Below are positions 1 to 9,352 of a stretch of DNA of 64,000 nt, one piece after another. Source of the stretch: Niastella sp. OAS944 (GTDB lineage: Bacteria; Bacteroidota; Bacteroidia; Chitinophagales; Chitinophagaceae); contig JANUBW010000001.1 in assembly GCA_024809215.1 (NCBI GenBank), forward strand, positions 2,584,841 through 2,648,840, written 5' to 3'. The notes beneath the pieces were generated by a model, which searched no databases, was not told where the DNA came from, and saw nothing but the letters and a program-made list of their open reading frames with translations. The position numbers were made by a program, and so were the translations under genes. Each line of letters begins with the position of its first letter. Position 1 is the first letter of the stretch.

Positions 1-232
1 TCTTTTGAGCGAACGGCGTTTTAGCCAGGTTCCAAAATGGAGAGCTGGCATCTGGTGATGTAGCCAGTCCTAAATCGCCCATACCACCCGCACGGGCGTC
101 TGGTGAAATACGTAAGAAAGGTACGGCTGTAGTTACAACGTTAATAGGATTGGCCTGGTCTTGTGCTTGTACAGACTTAGCACCCACCAACAGGAACATA
201 CCTACAGTTAGTTTAATAAATTTTCGTTTCAT
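1..232 (-). CDS. porV: PorV, type IX secretion outer-membrane protein (3' part outside window)
   Basis: Only the first 77 residues are visible, because the gene runs off the left edge. The ATG at 232 opens a signal peptide (MKRKFIKLTVGMFLLVG, cleavage near VQAQ, residue 24). It is followed by the family's opening signature AVPFLRISPDARAGGMGDLG and then LATSPDASSPFWNLAKTPFA. PorV (LptO) is an outer-membrane beta-barrel of the FadL type. It shuttles type IX secretion cargo from the translocon to the PorU attachment complex. The gene lies 174 bp downstream of porU on the same strand, the arrangement known from Porphyromonas gingivalis and flavobacteria, which supports the call. Confidence 0.88.
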   Translation of the reverse strand, partial: MKRKFIKLTVGMFLLVGAKSVQAQDQANPINVVTTAVPFLRISPDARAGGMGDLGLATSPDASSPFWNLAKTPFAQK

Positions 233-406
233 TGTTTGAGTTGTCTTTAAGGATCAATTCCGCTTTCAACATTTTCCTCAATAGCAGTTTGGTAGCATAA
301 AAATTACCCTTGCTTTTGCATTAAAGCCTGTTGTTGCGGACCATTAAGAATTTTGGGTAAATTTTCCTGTCGATAGATTGGCTAAAATAAGTATTTTCTA
401 ATTAGA

Positions 407-3400
407 CTATAGTATAAACAATTTTTCAAGCTTTTCCGCTGCTTTGCCGTCTGCAGTTTGTACTCTCAGGCGGTAAATATACACTCCCCGGCCGATTTTA
501 TCACCATAATCATCCCGGGCGTCCCATTCCACGTCACTCGAACGATTTCCAGGCGAAAATATTGTTTTTTTGATCGTTTTTACCAGCTTCCCTGTAATCG
601 TATATACCTGAATCTGTATAAGTAATTCTTCGCCTGGTCTGCTATGCTCAAACCAAAAGCTGGTGCGGGTTGTAAACGGATTAGGATAATTCAACACGTG
701 ATCTAGTGAAAAACTTTCCTGTGCTACCACCCTGAAATCGAGGGTGGCCTCCCCCGAATTATTGGCAACATCCCATGCCCTGATGGTAAGGGTATGTGTA
801 CCGGCTGCCAGTGTGGGCATTTGAAAACGCACCGTTCCCTGGCGATAATTATTCAGGTCGCTCTCATAAAATTCATTCAGCACAAATTCAGTTTTTTGAT
901 CATTATCAAGTATTGCCACCAGGTTATGCCCAATGCCCGTACCTAAGATATTAATGCCACTTGAATCGGCCAGCTTAACCAGCAACACAGGCCGGTTGTT
1001 GGTAATGCTGCCATTCACAAACTTCTCGTCATTTAAATACGCTTTAATAGATGGACCGAGGGGGTCTACCACACCATTTCCTGAGCCGCCGATAATAATA
1101 TTTTTTAATACCCCGCTGCCGTCTTTGCTGCCGTTATCGGTGTAATAGCTAATTTTTCCATTACCGTATTGATAGCTAATGTCTTTAGGCACTATAAAAC
1201 TAAAATCAAAACGGCCATTGGTTACCGAAGCCTTTCCCTTGAACAGGATATTTTTTTGTACCTGAATGGGAACCACCTGGCTGCCAGGGTCGTTGCCAAG
1301 GGTATTTATGGTTTGCGCTTTGTCGAAAATGGTAGGGTATATGATACCGTTAAAATCATTGAGGGTATTGCCCATTTTGTCCTGCACCGTACCGCTGATG
1401 GTATATTCCGATAAAGCTTTTAAGGTATCGGGTATATTGCTTATCGCCACACCATTTACGGCCGTGGTGGTAACCTGGTAGGCAGGGAAAGCAATACTCA
1501 ATGCCGGATCGCCCAGCAGGGTGAATTTGCGGTTATTTACTACATCGCCTAAAAAATTATAGGTTATGTTCTTGGCCTGGCGCACGGCTTCGCCCAGTGT
1601 GCGGTAGCTGCTGTCGGGCTTTTTTTGAAAAGCCGTTTTCAGGTAATTCTCATTCATTACCCGGTTGCTGAAAGCAAATACCAACCGGGTGGTGGTCATT
1701 AAAGCAATGGCGCCCGTTCTTTCGCGCAACAACAGGTTTTCACCTATTGAGCTTACGAGCGGATTATCGTATGGCGCCACATCGCAGGTAGCGGTTATGA
1801 ACAGGGGCAGTTTATTAGGGTTGTTGAAAGTGTTTATTATGTCCTGGTCAATTACCACTTCTTCGGCCAGGCGGCGGTATCCACCATGACCGGTAAAGTT
1901 CCAAACCAGGGTACCATTATATATTTTATTATTTATAGCCAGGTTTACTATCGGGTAACGACTACCGGCCGAATTGCTTTCCTGCTGAAAAAGATCGAGG
2001 TATAATTTATCAATGTTTTGCTGGGGTGCGGCGGCGGTAACTGTAGCCGTCATGGTTTCGGCATCCTGCAGGTGCAGGTTATTGTCTTCATCATCAGCCA
2101 CAAAAGTGCATTCATTGCGCCAGGGGCCCAGGCTTTTGGTATCGTTATAAGCGATGATCTTGTCTACTATGTATTGTGCTTCCCGCTCATTTTTTGCAGG
2201 AATGCGACCAATACCAATATCGAGCAGGTAGGTGCCTGTTCCATTTATATCGTCGTTATCGCCCAGCAGGCCAAAGAAATCGTCGGAGGTATAGGTGGTA
2301 AGCGGTTCCAGCGAAGCGGGGCTTTCCCAACAGGGCAACAGGTTGGTATTGTTGCTGATGCGCGTGCGATAATCGAACGAGGCATCGCCAAAAAGCAACA
2401 GGTATTGAGGGGCTTTGGCGCTATCGCCGCCGGCCCGGTCATAGAACATTTTTACATAATCGCGTAATGCTGCAGGGTCGGGCGAACCCGATGAAAATTC
2501 ATTAAATACCTGGTTTGCCGTAACCACCACCGTTTGCAGGTTATCGCGTTGCTGATGATATTGGGCCAGCCGCTGGGCCTGACCCAATATACTGGGGTGT
2601 GTTATTATTATATATTGTGGAATGGCGCCGCCATGTAAATTCTGGTTGGGCACCGCCCCTACTTTGCCGGGTGTTAAAAAGCCGGTATTGTTGAATACCA
2701 TGTATTCGTGCAACCGGCTGCATTCGTTTACAAAACGCAGTTCACTGCCATTCATAGAACCCTGCATGCGAACGGGTTGCAGCGGGTCGGTTATATCCCA
2801 TACCTGGGTGGCGGCCGTGGTGTTCTTAATTGTAAAAGCCCCCACCCTGCCGGGGCCAACACTGTTCCAGTCGCGAAAAAGCAGTTGATCAACGCCATTC
2901 ATCGAAAGGTCAACCTGGGCCTGTATTTCAAACCAGTCGAGCCAACCCTGGCTGCCTGCACTGCCCTGGGAATAATCGAACCGAACGGTTAACGGCGACT
3001 GGCTGATGTTGAAGACGGCCGTTGACTGGGCCGCTGTAGCAAAAGGATCGTAGGCGCCATTGGTGGTAGCGGGCAGGCTTAGTTGCATAGCCTGCTGATT
3101 GTTAACGCTTACAGCAAAACGGCTAACCACACCAAAAGAGCGGGCAACACAAGCAGCTGAAATGGAGCCAGCCAGTATATTAGGCATGTTCACCGTATAG
3201 CTGCGGGTGAGCGGTTTGCCGCCATTGTTCGAAAACTCTTCGCCATACCATTGGCGGCCGCTGCTGAGGAAGTTCACTGTATCCAGTTCATAAAAATAGC
3301 TGCGGGTGGCCTGGGTGATGGTGGTATTGGGTGTGGTGGTAATATTTGTGGTTTGAATTCTTTTTCCGTTTGCGCCAATGTTCAGGTAATAGTAGGCGGT

Positions 3401-3829
3401 GTCGGTATATATATTCCGATGGTGCAGAAAGGTTTTGTTGGCAGAATCTTTTATCCAGGCATGTGGACCGGCAGCATAAAACAGTACGTAATCGGAGCCA
3501 TTTAACTGTCCATCCCCCCCATCTTCGATCCATAAAGCGTTTTCAATAAGATCGTCGGGTTTTGAGTTGATTGGTTTTTCGGGCAGCAGCTGGCAGCCAT
3601 TGCCGAATAATCTGATAGCCGATGATGATAATGAGGTTGTGTTTATGCCAAGGGAACTAAGGAAGGGGAGGTCGATTTTGTAAATGCCGGGAGCTGTTGA
3701 ACTTATTTTATACCAGTTACCCATCGCCAACACGGAATTAGCCGTATATGAACGTTGAGATAACGCTGGCATATGGTTCATGACAAATATGCCTGCCATC
3801 ATAAGGTGGATAAAAGGTCTACAGCGCAT
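407..3829 (-). CDS. porU: PorU, type IX secretion C25-family signal peptidase
   Basis: This 1140-residue protein starts with a short signal peptide and carries a gingipain-type C25 peptidase domain in its middle. The catalytic His sits in TGHGGY (about residue 646) and the catalytic Cys in TATCD (about 680). The C-terminus is a Fn3-like region plus a T9SS-type beta-sandwich beginning LNYPNPFTTRTSFWF and ending GVYIYRLRVQTADGKAAEK. PorU removes the C-terminal signal of type IX cargo and attaches the protein to lipopolysaccharide at the cell surface. The length matches family members (about 1100-1300 residues). It is divergent from gldJ and upstream of porV, a conserved neighbourhood in Bacteroidota. 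The start at ATG 3829 is supported by the hydrophobic leader directly after it. Confidence 0.93.
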   Translation of the reverse strand: MRCRPFIHLMMAGIFVMNHMPALSQRSYTANSVLAMGNWYKISSTAPGIYKIDLPFLSSLGINTTSLSSSAIRLFGNGCQLLPEKPINSKPDDLIENALWIEDGGDGQLNGSDYVLFYAAGPHAWIKDSANKTFLHHRNIYTDTAYYYLNIGANGKRIQTTNITTTPNTTITQATRSYFYELDTVNFLSSGRQWYGEEFSNNGGKPLTRSYTVNMPNILAGSISAACVARSFGVVSRFAVSVNNQQAMQLSLPATTNGAYDPFATAAQSTAVFNISQSPLTVRFDYSQGSAGSQGWLDWFEIQAQVDLSMNGVDQLLFRDWNSVGPGRVGAFTIKNTTAATQVWDITDPLQPVRMQGSMNGSELRFVNECSRLHEYMVFNNTGFLTPGKVGAVPNQNLHGGAIPQYIIITHPSILGQAQRLAQYHQQRDNLQTVVVTANQVFNEFSSGSPDPAALRDYVKMFYDRAGGDSAKAPQYLLLFGDASFDYRTRISNNTNLLPCWESPASLEPLTTYTSDDFFGLLGDNDDINGTGTYLLDIGIGRIPAKNEREAQYIVDKIIAYNDTKSLGPWRNECTFVADDEDNNLHLQDAETMTATVTAAAPQQNIDKLYLDLFQQESNSAGSRYPIVNLAINNKIYNGTLVWNFTGHGGYRRLAEEVVIDQDIINTFNNPNKLPLFITATCDVAPYDNPLVSSIGENLLLRERTGAIALMTTTRLVFAFSNRVMNENYLKTAFQKKPDSSYRTLGEAVRQAKNITYNFLGDVVNNRKFTLLGDPALSIAFPAYQVTTTAVNGVAISNIPDTLKALSEYTISGTVQDKMGNTLNDFNGIIYPTIFDKAQTINTLGNDPGSQVVPIQVQKNILFKGKASVTNGRFDFSFIVPKDISYQYGNGKISYYTDNGSKDGSGVLKNIIIGGSGNGVVDPLGPSIKAYLNDEKFVNGSITNNRPVLLVKLADSSGINILGTGIGHNLVAILDNDQKTEFVLNEFYESDLNNYRQGTVRFQMPTLAAGTHTLTIRAWDVANNSGEATLDFRVVAQESFSLDHVLNYPNPFTTRTSFWFEHSRPGEELLIQIQVYTITGKLVKTIKKTIFSPGNRSSDVEWDARDDYGDKIGRGVYIYRLRVQTADGKAAEKLEKLFIL

Positions 3830-4129
3830 CTGGCCAAAAATAATTCATTTTATACCATGAATCCCGGAGGAATTATGTACCGGGAAAAAAAATAATCCGC
3901 ACCCCAACATACCCGGCTTAAAATTTGAATGGTGGATAACGCAGGTAAAAACCAGCGCGGCCTCCACAAATTAACGAGGCCAAAACACACTGTAATACAG
4001 GTTGTTTTACTAAAAACCGGTATATTCGCCGTCCTGCTTGTTTTTGTGGAAAAGCAAATGAAAAAGCCGTACAATATTTGATTCGCAATAGCGTTTAACC
4101 AAATTGAACTAAAGGCAAAAGTCATCAAA
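3830..4129. promoter_or_regulatory. Divergent porU/gldJ promoter region
   Basis: These 300 bp separate the divergent starts of porU and gldJ, so they must hold both promoters. An inverted repeat GGCCTC/GAGGCC (3959-3964 and 3976-3981) lies near the middle. A TATTTG string at about 4073 is a partial match to the Bacteroidota -7 box, but no well-spaced -33 element was found. No gene was seen here. Confidence 0.4.
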
Positions 4130-5713
4130 ATGAATTTGAAAAACCTATTTATCGTACTATCCTGCGCTGCCGCAGTTTCATCCTGTAAGTCCAACAAGAA
4201 AGAGAAGTCGGACGTTACCGGTTGGAATTACAATGACAAAAACATGGGCGGTTATCAGGTATCCCGTGAGAAAGAACAACGTACTGGTCCCGGACTGGTG
4301 TTTGTTCAGGGCGGTACCTTCACCATGGGCGCCACCGAAGAAGATGTTATGGGTGAGTGGAATAACATTCCTACCCGTAAAACAGTAAACTCTTTCTACA
4401 TCGATCGTACTGAGGTAGCAAACATTCACTATCGTGAATATTTGTACTGGATAAACAACGTATTCGATGGTGATGAATATAAAGATGTACGCGCAGGTGC
4501 ATTGCCCGATACCCTGGTATGGCGCAGTGAGCTGGCTTACAACGAGCCTTTGGTTGAGTACTACCTCCGCCACCCATCATACAACTACTATCCTGTTGTG
4601 GGTGTAACCTGGAGACAGGCACACGACTTTTGTTTATGGCGCAGTGACCGTGTAAACGAAAAAGCGTTGCTTGATAAGGGCTTCATTAACAAAACAGCCG
4701 TTAAAAATATTCAGGGTCAGGGAAGTGAGTCGTTCAACACCAAAGCTTATTTGCTTGGTTTAACTACGCCTACTCCTGGTAACCAGGTTCGTTCTAAAAA
4801 GAACCCTTTAAAGAACCCGAACGGTACGCCCAGAACTACAGTAAATTTCGAAGATGGTATTTTGTTACCGAACTACCGTCTCCCAACAGAAGCTGAGTGG
4901 GAATACGCCGCCATGGGTCTGGTTGGTCAAAACCCTAACCCAAGCCGCAAAGAAGGCAAACGTGGTGAGGAGTTGATAACTAACAAACAAGTGTTCTCAT
5001 GGACGCAGAATGTGAACGGTTTACGTGATAGCCGCCGTGGCGCATGGCAAGGTACCTTCCTGGCCAACTTCAAACGCGGTAATGGTGATAACATGGGTGT
5101 GGCCGGTGGTTTGAACGACCGCGCTGTATACACTGCACCGGTTAACTCTTTCTTCCCTAACTCATTCGGTATCTATAATATGTCTGGTAACGTGAGCGAG
5201 TGGACCGGTGATATTTACCGTCCGCTGTCACCCACCGATAACGATGACGTTTCTCCTTATCGTGGTAACCACTACCAGAACGTTTACAAAAACAAAGATG
5301 GTGAGTTTGAAAAAGATAGCTTAGGCCGCGTTAAAACGGTATACGTAACTGACGAAGAAAGCAAAAACCGCCGTAACTATCAAAAGGGTAACGTTATCAA
5401 CTATCTCGATGGTGACTCTTTGATCAGCGGTGTAGGTTATGGTGAAACTGATATCGACAAGAACAGAGCAAATGGCCGTGGTTATGGTATGACTACGCTC
5501 ATCAGCGATAAATCGCGTGTAATTAAAGGTGGTAGCTGGAACGACCGTCCTTACTGGTTAAGCCCAGGTACACGTCGCTTCCTGGAAGAAGATCAGGGAA
5601 GTTCTACAGTAGGTTTCCGTTGCGCAATGGACCGCCTGGGTAGCCCTGAAGGTAATGGCCGCAAAACCGGTATCAATTACCCAACAAGACGCCAGAACAC
5701 AAGAAAACGATAA
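4130..5713 (+). CDS. gldJ: GldJ, gliding motility / type IX secretion lipoprotein
   Basis: The 527-residue lipoprotein has the leader MNLKNLFIVLSCAAAVSSCKS, with the lipidated Cys at residue 19. The body is a formylglycine-generating-enzyme/sulfatase-modifying fold, shown by GGTFTMGATEED, SFYIDRTEVANIHYREYLYW, YRLPTEAEWEYAAMG, MSGNVSEWTGDIYRP and IKGGSWNDRPYWL followed by GFRCAMDR. GldJ is an outer-membrane-associated lipoprotein required for gliding and for stability of the GldK/GldN type IX machinery. It resembles GldK in fold. The call of GldJ over GldK rests on the GWNYND...GGYQ opening, and on its position next to porU, which is the flavobacterial order. A strong terminator follows at 5735. 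Confidence 0.9.
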   Translation: MNLKNLFIVLSCAAAVSSCKSNKKEKSDVTGWNYNDKNMGGYQVSREKEQRTGPGLVFVQGGTFTMGATEEDVMGEWNNIPTRKTVNSFYIDRTEVANIHYREYLYWINNVFDGDEYKDVRAGALPDTLVWRSELAYNEPLVEYYLRHPSYNYYPVVGVTWRQAHDFCLWRSDRVNEKALLDKGFINKTAVKNIQGQGSESFNTKAYLLGLTTPTPGNQVRSKKNPLKNPNGTPRTTVNFEDGILLPNYRLPTEAEWEYAAMGLVGQNPNPSRKEGKRGEELITNKQVFSWTQNVNGLRDSRRGAWQGTFLANFKRGNGDNMGVAGGLNDRAVYTAPVNSFFPNSFGIYNMSGNVSEWTGDIYRPLSPTDNDDVSPYRGNHYQNVYKNKDGEFEKDSLGRVKTVYVTDEESKNRRNYQKGNVINYLDGDSLISGVGYGETDIDKNRANGRGYGMTTLISDKSRVIKGGSWNDRPYWLSPGTRRFLEEDQGSSTVGFRCAMDRLGSPEGNGRKTGINYPTRRQNTRKR

Positions 5714-5734
5714 ATTGACTTTTCAAATTCTAAG

Positions 5735-5764
5735 AGCCTCTCGATTAATCGGGAGGCTTTTTTG
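5735..5764 (+). terminator. Rho-independent terminator after gldJ
   Basis: A stem of about 11 bp (AGCCTC at 5735-5740 with GAGGCT at 5753-5758, extended inward by CGAT/ATCG with one wobble pair) is followed directly by a T6 run. It lies 21 bp after the gldJ stop codon. Confidence 0.88.
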
Positions 5765-5820
5765 TTGGACCCTCCCCTGGTTGAAGGAGAGGGATATCAA
5801 CTTATCAACTAAATTTGCTT

Positions 5821-7095
5821 ATGACCATTGATCAACTCTACAAAATATACCGGCAATATCCTTCGGTACAAACCGATACCCGGAAACTGAAAACAGGCGA
5901 TCTCTTCTTTGCATTAAAAGGGCCCAACTTCAACGGTAACCAGTTTGCTACCGCAGCATTGGAGGCCGGCTCGGCATATGCCATTGTTGATGAAGCCCCT
6001 GCTACCCCAAACGACCGCATTATTGTTGTTGACGATGTGCTCACCACCCTGCAGCAGCTGGCCAAATACCATCGCCAGCAGTTCAACATACCATTTATAG
6101 CCATTACCGGCAGCAACGGAAAAACAACAACCAAAGAACTGGTGCATGCCGTTCTTTCGGCTGGTTATAAAACTTACACCACCCAGGGCAACCTGAACAA
6201 TCATATTGGTATTCCGCTTACCATTTTATCAGTTAAAGACGATGCCCAGATGGCCGTGATAGAAATGGGCGCCAATCACCTGCGCGAAATTGCCAGCTAT
6301 TGTGAATACACCCTGCCCACCCATGGCATTATTACCAATTGCGGCAAAGCGCATTTAGAAGGTTTTGGCAGCATCGAAGGTGTGCGCAAAGGAAAAGGCG
6401 AACTGTACGATTACCTGCGCGCCCATGGGGGTACCGCCTTTGTAATGTGGGATTACGATTACCTGCAAACCATGAGCGTTGGCATACCTACCGTTATCAA
6501 ATACGGCACTACAGATGCCGTAGATATACAGGGTACAGTGCAACAAAGTGAGCCATTTTTAACGGTATCAATTACAAAAGGCGCCACCATACAAACGCAA
6601 CTGGTGGGAAGCTACAACCTGCCTAACGTGCTTGTAGCCGTGACCGCAGGCAGGTTCTTCAAGATACCCGATGAGAAAATAAAAACAGCTATTGAGCAGT
6701 ATACTCCTTCGAACAGCCGTTCGCAGTTAATTGAGAAGAACGGTAATAAATTTATTCTCGATGCCTATAATGCCAATCCTACCAGCATGAAACTGGCTAT
6801 TGAGAACTTTGCCGGCATACACGCTGCCAACAAAGTATTGATGCTGGGCGGAATGGCCGAACTGGGTCATGAAAGCCTGCAGGAACATGAGGCCATTATT
6901 GAGCTTATTAAACAACACCCATGGAAAGCGGTAGTGCTGGTTGGTGGCGATTTCTTAAAGCTCGATCATCCGTTTATTAAAAAGGCTAATTCGGCAGAAG
7001 CGGCGGAGTGGTTTAAAGGACAGGCATTCAACGATACTTACTTTCTTATTAAAGGATCGAGAAGTATGGCTATGGAGAAAGTTCTTAGTTCTTAG
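5821..7095 (+). CDS. murF: UDP-N-acetylmuramoyl-tripeptide--D-alanyl-D-alanine ligase MurF
   Basis: MurF adds D-Ala-D-Ala to the UDP-MurNAc tripeptide in the cytoplasm, the last soluble step of peptidoglycan precursor synthesis. The 424-residue product shows the Mur ligase order: N-terminal substrate domain (SVQTDTRKLKTGDLFFALKG), ATP loop ITGSNGKTTTKE near residue 97, QGNLNNHIGIPLT, EMGANHLREI, then TNCGKAHLEGFGS, and the C-terminal DAYNANPTSM near residue 313. The ATG at 5821 is preferred to an in-frame TTG two codons upstream. It stands alone between the gldJ terminator and a convergent CHAD gene. The last codons (VLSS and the stop) are written in the repeated word of the downstream island, so the C-terminus may have been altered by that island. 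Confidence 0.94.
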   Translation: MTIDQLYKIYRQYPSVQTDTRKLKTGDLFFALKGPNFNGNQFATAALEAGSAYAIVDEAPATPNDRIIVVDDVLTTLQQLAKYHRQQFNIPFIAITGSNGKTTTKELVHAVLSAGYKTYTTQGNLNNHIGIPLTILSVKDDAQMAVIEMGANHLREIASYCEYTLPTHGIITNCGKAHLEGFGSIEGVRKGKGELYDYLRAHGGTAFVMWDYDYLQTMSVGIPTVIKYGTTDAVDIQGTVQQSEPFLTVSITKGATIQTQLVGSYNLPNVLVAVTAGRFFKIPDEKIKTAIEQYTPSNSRSQLIEKNGNKFILDAYNANPTSMKLAIENFAGIHAANKVLMLGGMAELGHESLQEHEAIIELIKQHPWKAVVLVGGDFLKLDHPFIKKANSAEAAEWFKGQAFNDTYFLIKGSRSMAMEKVLSS

Positions 7096-7172
7096 TTCTC
7101 AGTTCTCAGTTTTTAGCTGACATTCGAGACTCGCCTGTTTTTGCTTGCAGCTTACAGCTTATGGCTTATAGC
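7081..7172. repeat. Degenerate short-word repeat island at the 3' end of murF
   Basis: The segment consists of imperfect copies of short words: GTTCTTA/GTTCTCA repeated four times at 7081-7110, then GCTTACA, GCTTATG, GCTTATA at 7147-7172. They are separated by the segment ATTCGAGACTCGCC, whose ATTCGAGACT recurs near 54228. The first copies overlap the final murF codons and its TAG stop. The same style of island occurs at 9353, 48513, 51575, 54183 and 58613. Confidence 0.7.
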
Positions 7173-7177
7173 TGTTT

Positions 7178-7975
7178 TCAGAACGCATGCTCAATACGCA
7201 ATTCCCTAACCCTCTGCAACAGTTCTTGTTGTTGAGAATTCTTTTGTATTTGCCAGCTATTTTCCAATTGCTTTAAAACAGCATTTTCGTTCTCATTATT
7301 ATTATAACCCGATTGTAACAACGAAATGGCCAGGCAACGGTCGTTAAAGTCGCCCAGCAGGGAGGCCATATCGCTTAACTTCTTTTCGCTTACACCTCGT
7401 ATTGGGAATGAAATACCCCAATCGTTCTCAAAGATGCGAATGACGTAAATAATATCTTTTAATTGTTTACGAATACTATGCAGATCGTGTTCGTCATCGG
7501 CGGCCAGTAATAAGATGTGAATGGCTGCCACTTTCTGATGCAGGAATTTCTTTAACGTAACGTCGTGCAGTTCTTTTGGCAGCTCATCAGTAAGTGAAGA
7601 AATGATCTTTTTGAAATGTACTACCTCTATTGCAGTTACGGCTTCTTCTTTATCGGCAAACAATTGCCGGTTCCAATGGGAGTTACAGTGGGGCAATTGA
7701 AATACAACAGGCAATTGGTGCAGCTCATCAAGGAACAATTGCATATCCCGCACCTTGCCGGCATCATGATAAAGCGCTTTTAATTTATGGGGTATATGCA
7801 GGTCGCCGGTATTTTTTTCAATCAGCAGCAATCTTAGAAAAGCCCTTACTTTTTTATAGTTAACTCGCAGGTCGTGAATATCTTCTTTGTCGAACTTACC
7901 AGGCAGGCGTTCGCTGTGTTTTTCAATACTGCTTATATGCTTATCAACCACTTCTTCCAACGCCTCTCGTTTCAT
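7178..7975 (-). CDS. CHAD domain protein
   Basis: The 265-residue protein has the alpha-helical CHAD pattern: the basic helix IHDLRVNYKKVRAFLRLL near the start, KLKALYHDAGKVRDMQLFLDEL in the middle, and a second histidine/lysine-rich helix DLHSIRKQLKDIIYVIRIF with LSDMASLLGDFNDRC late in the protein. CHAD domains bind polyphosphate through conserved basic residues and are often linked to polyphosphate or stress functions. That role is family knowledge and nothing local confirms it. The ATG at 7975 is chosen over a TTG at 8041, because the TTG lies inside a terminator hairpin and would add residues that look non-coding. No partner gene (polyphosphate kinase, CYTH) is adjacent. Confidence 0.82.
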   Translation of the reverse strand: MKREALEEVVDKHISSIEKHSERLPGKFDKEDIHDLRVNYKKVRAFLRLLLIEKNTGDLHIPHKLKALYHDAGKVRDMQLFLDELHQLPVVFQLPHCNSHWNRQLFADKEEAVTAIEVVHFKKIISSLTDELPKELHDVTLKKFLHQKVAAIHILLLAADDEHDLHSIRKQLKDIIYVIRIFENDWGISFPIRGVSEKKLSDMASLLGDFNDRCLAISLLQSGYNNNENENAVLKQLENSWQIQKNSQQQELLQRVRELRIEHAF

Positions 7976-8022
7976 ATCCTTTTTTATATAAGATACGATT
8001 TTTACAGGGCTTGATAAAACAC

Positions 8023-8048
8023 AAACGGGTTGGAGAACCAACCCGTTT
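8023..8048 (-). terminator. Terminator hairpin between the sulfhydrylase and CHAD genes
   Basis: A perfect 11-bp inverted repeat, AAACGGGTTGG and CCAACCCGTTT, is separated by a 4-base loop (8034-8037). On the minus strand a T-rich tail (GTGTTTTAT) follows. It would end transcription from the gene at 8188-9351 before the CHAD gene. Confidence 0.75.
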
Positions 8049-8187
8049 ACCAGCTCAATTTTTAAAACTTTTTATTATGAAAAAGAATCTGTGATAAAGT
8101 TAATGTTCCAATAATCTCTATGAAATGATAGCAGGCATTGAAATCGATGATTCCCGTCACTCCAAAAAGGTGTAACCATGACACAGC

Positions 8188-9351
8188 CTAACAATTCTCC
8201 AGCGCCTGTCGAATATCGCTGATGATATCATCAACATGTTCTAAACCTACAGAAATACGTATTAATCCGGGTGTTATGTTCACCGCCAGTCGCTCCTGCT
8301 CGGTTAATTTAGCGTGGGTTGTACTGGCCGGGTGCGACGCAATACTTTTGGTATCACCCAAATTGGCGGTAAGCGACAACATTTTCAGGTTATCGAGGAA
8401 CTTTTTGCCGCTTTGTAAACCACCCGCCAGTTCAAAACAAACAATACCGCCGCCATTCTTCATTTGCTTTAATGCAATACGGTGCTGCGGGTGACTGGCC
8501 AGGAAAGGATATTTAAGCCATTTGATCTTTGGATGGCCTTCCAACGCCTTTGCCAGTTGCAAAGCATTACCGCCATGGCGCTCCATACGAACATCGAGCG
8601 TTTCAAGACTTTTGCTCAGTACCCAGGCATTAAAGGCAGATAGTGCCGGGCCGGTACTGCGGCAGAATAAATATATATCGTGAATGAGCGCTTTTTTACC
8701 AACTATAACGCCCCCGAGCACACGTCCCTGCCCATCGATCCATTTGGTAGCAGAGTGTACAACCAGGTCGGCCCCAAAATCGATAGGGCGTTGGTTTACC
8801 GGTGTGGCAAAACAGTTGTCGACATTCAATAAAAGGTTATGCTTTTTGCAGACGTTAGAAGCGGCTTCCAGGTCAACGATCTCCAGACCGGGATTGGTAG
8901 GCGTTTCTATATAGAACATTTTGGTATTGGGTTGAATGGCTTTTTCCCATTCTTCGGGTTTATCGGCAGGCACATAAGTGTACTCGATGCCGAACTTAGG
9001 CAGGATCTTGGTGATCACAGTGTGGGTGCTGCCAAAGATAGCGTTGCAACTGAGCAGGTGATCGCCTTTTTTCAACAATGCCATAAATGAAGCAAAGATG
9101 GCACTCATGCCCGATGACGTGGCGTAACCGGCTTCAGCACCTTCAAGGGCAACCATACGGTCAACAAACTCCTGAACGGTGGGGTTACTGAAGCGGCTGT
9201 AAATATTGTCGTCGGTTTCATCGGCAAAAGCAGCCCGCATATCTTCAGAATTATCGAAGCAGAAGCTGCTGGTGAGGAACATGGGTGAAGAATGTTCCAT
9301 TTCGTTGGTACGGTCGGTATGAATGCGTATTGCTTTGCTTATTGGATGCAT
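8188..9351 (-). CDS. metZ: O-acetyl/O-succinylhomoserine sulfhydrylase (trans-sulfuration PLP enzyme)
   Basis: This is a 387-residue Cys/Met-metabolism PLP enzyme. It shows [26 protein letters not shown] near the N-terminus, [20 protein letters not shown], and the PLP-lysine motif [14 protein letters not shown] (Lys near residue 202), ending with [19 protein letters not shown]. The sequence is closest in style to MetZ, which makes homocysteine from an activated homoserine and sulfide in one step. The homoserine acyltransferase gene metX lies 0.75 kb away, which supports a direct sulfhydrylation route. Whether the true substrate is the acetyl or succinyl ester cannot be told from sequence alone. 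A cystathionine gamma-synthase or lyase activity is the main alternative. Confidence 0.82.
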   Translation of the reverse strand: MHPISKAIRIHTDRTNEMEHSSPMFLTSSFCFDNSEDMRAAFADETDDNIYSRFSNPTVQEFVDRMVALEGAEAGYATSSGMSAIFASFMALLKKGDHLLSCNAIFGSTHTVITKILPKFGIEYTYVPADKPEEWEKAIQPNTKMFYIETPTNPGLEIVDLEAASNVCKKHNLLLNVDNCFATPVNQRPIDFGADLVVHSATKWIDGQGRVLGGVIVGKKALIHDIYLFCRSTGPALSAFNAWVLSKSLETLDVRMERHGGNALQLAKALEGHPKIKWLKYPFLASHPQHRIALKQMKNGGGIVCFELAGGLQSGKKFLDNLKMLSLTANLGDTKSIASHPASTTHAKLTEQERLAVNITPGLIRISVGLEHVDDIISDIRQALENC

Positions 9352-9352
9352 C

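Noticed and set aside
2018..2467. Open frame of 149 codons on the plus strand inside porU
   Set aside because: It is antisense to the conserved porU coding sequence, has no recognisable domain, and its length follows from the codon bias of the opposite strand.
3850..4197. Minus-strand open frame between porU and gldJ
   Set aside because: It overlaps the gldJ start, reads as low-quality protein and would block the divergent promoter region.
7976..8041. Longer CHAD protein starting at TTG 8041
   Set aside because: The TTG lies in a perfect 11-bp terminator stem, and the added 22 residues are not like the family.
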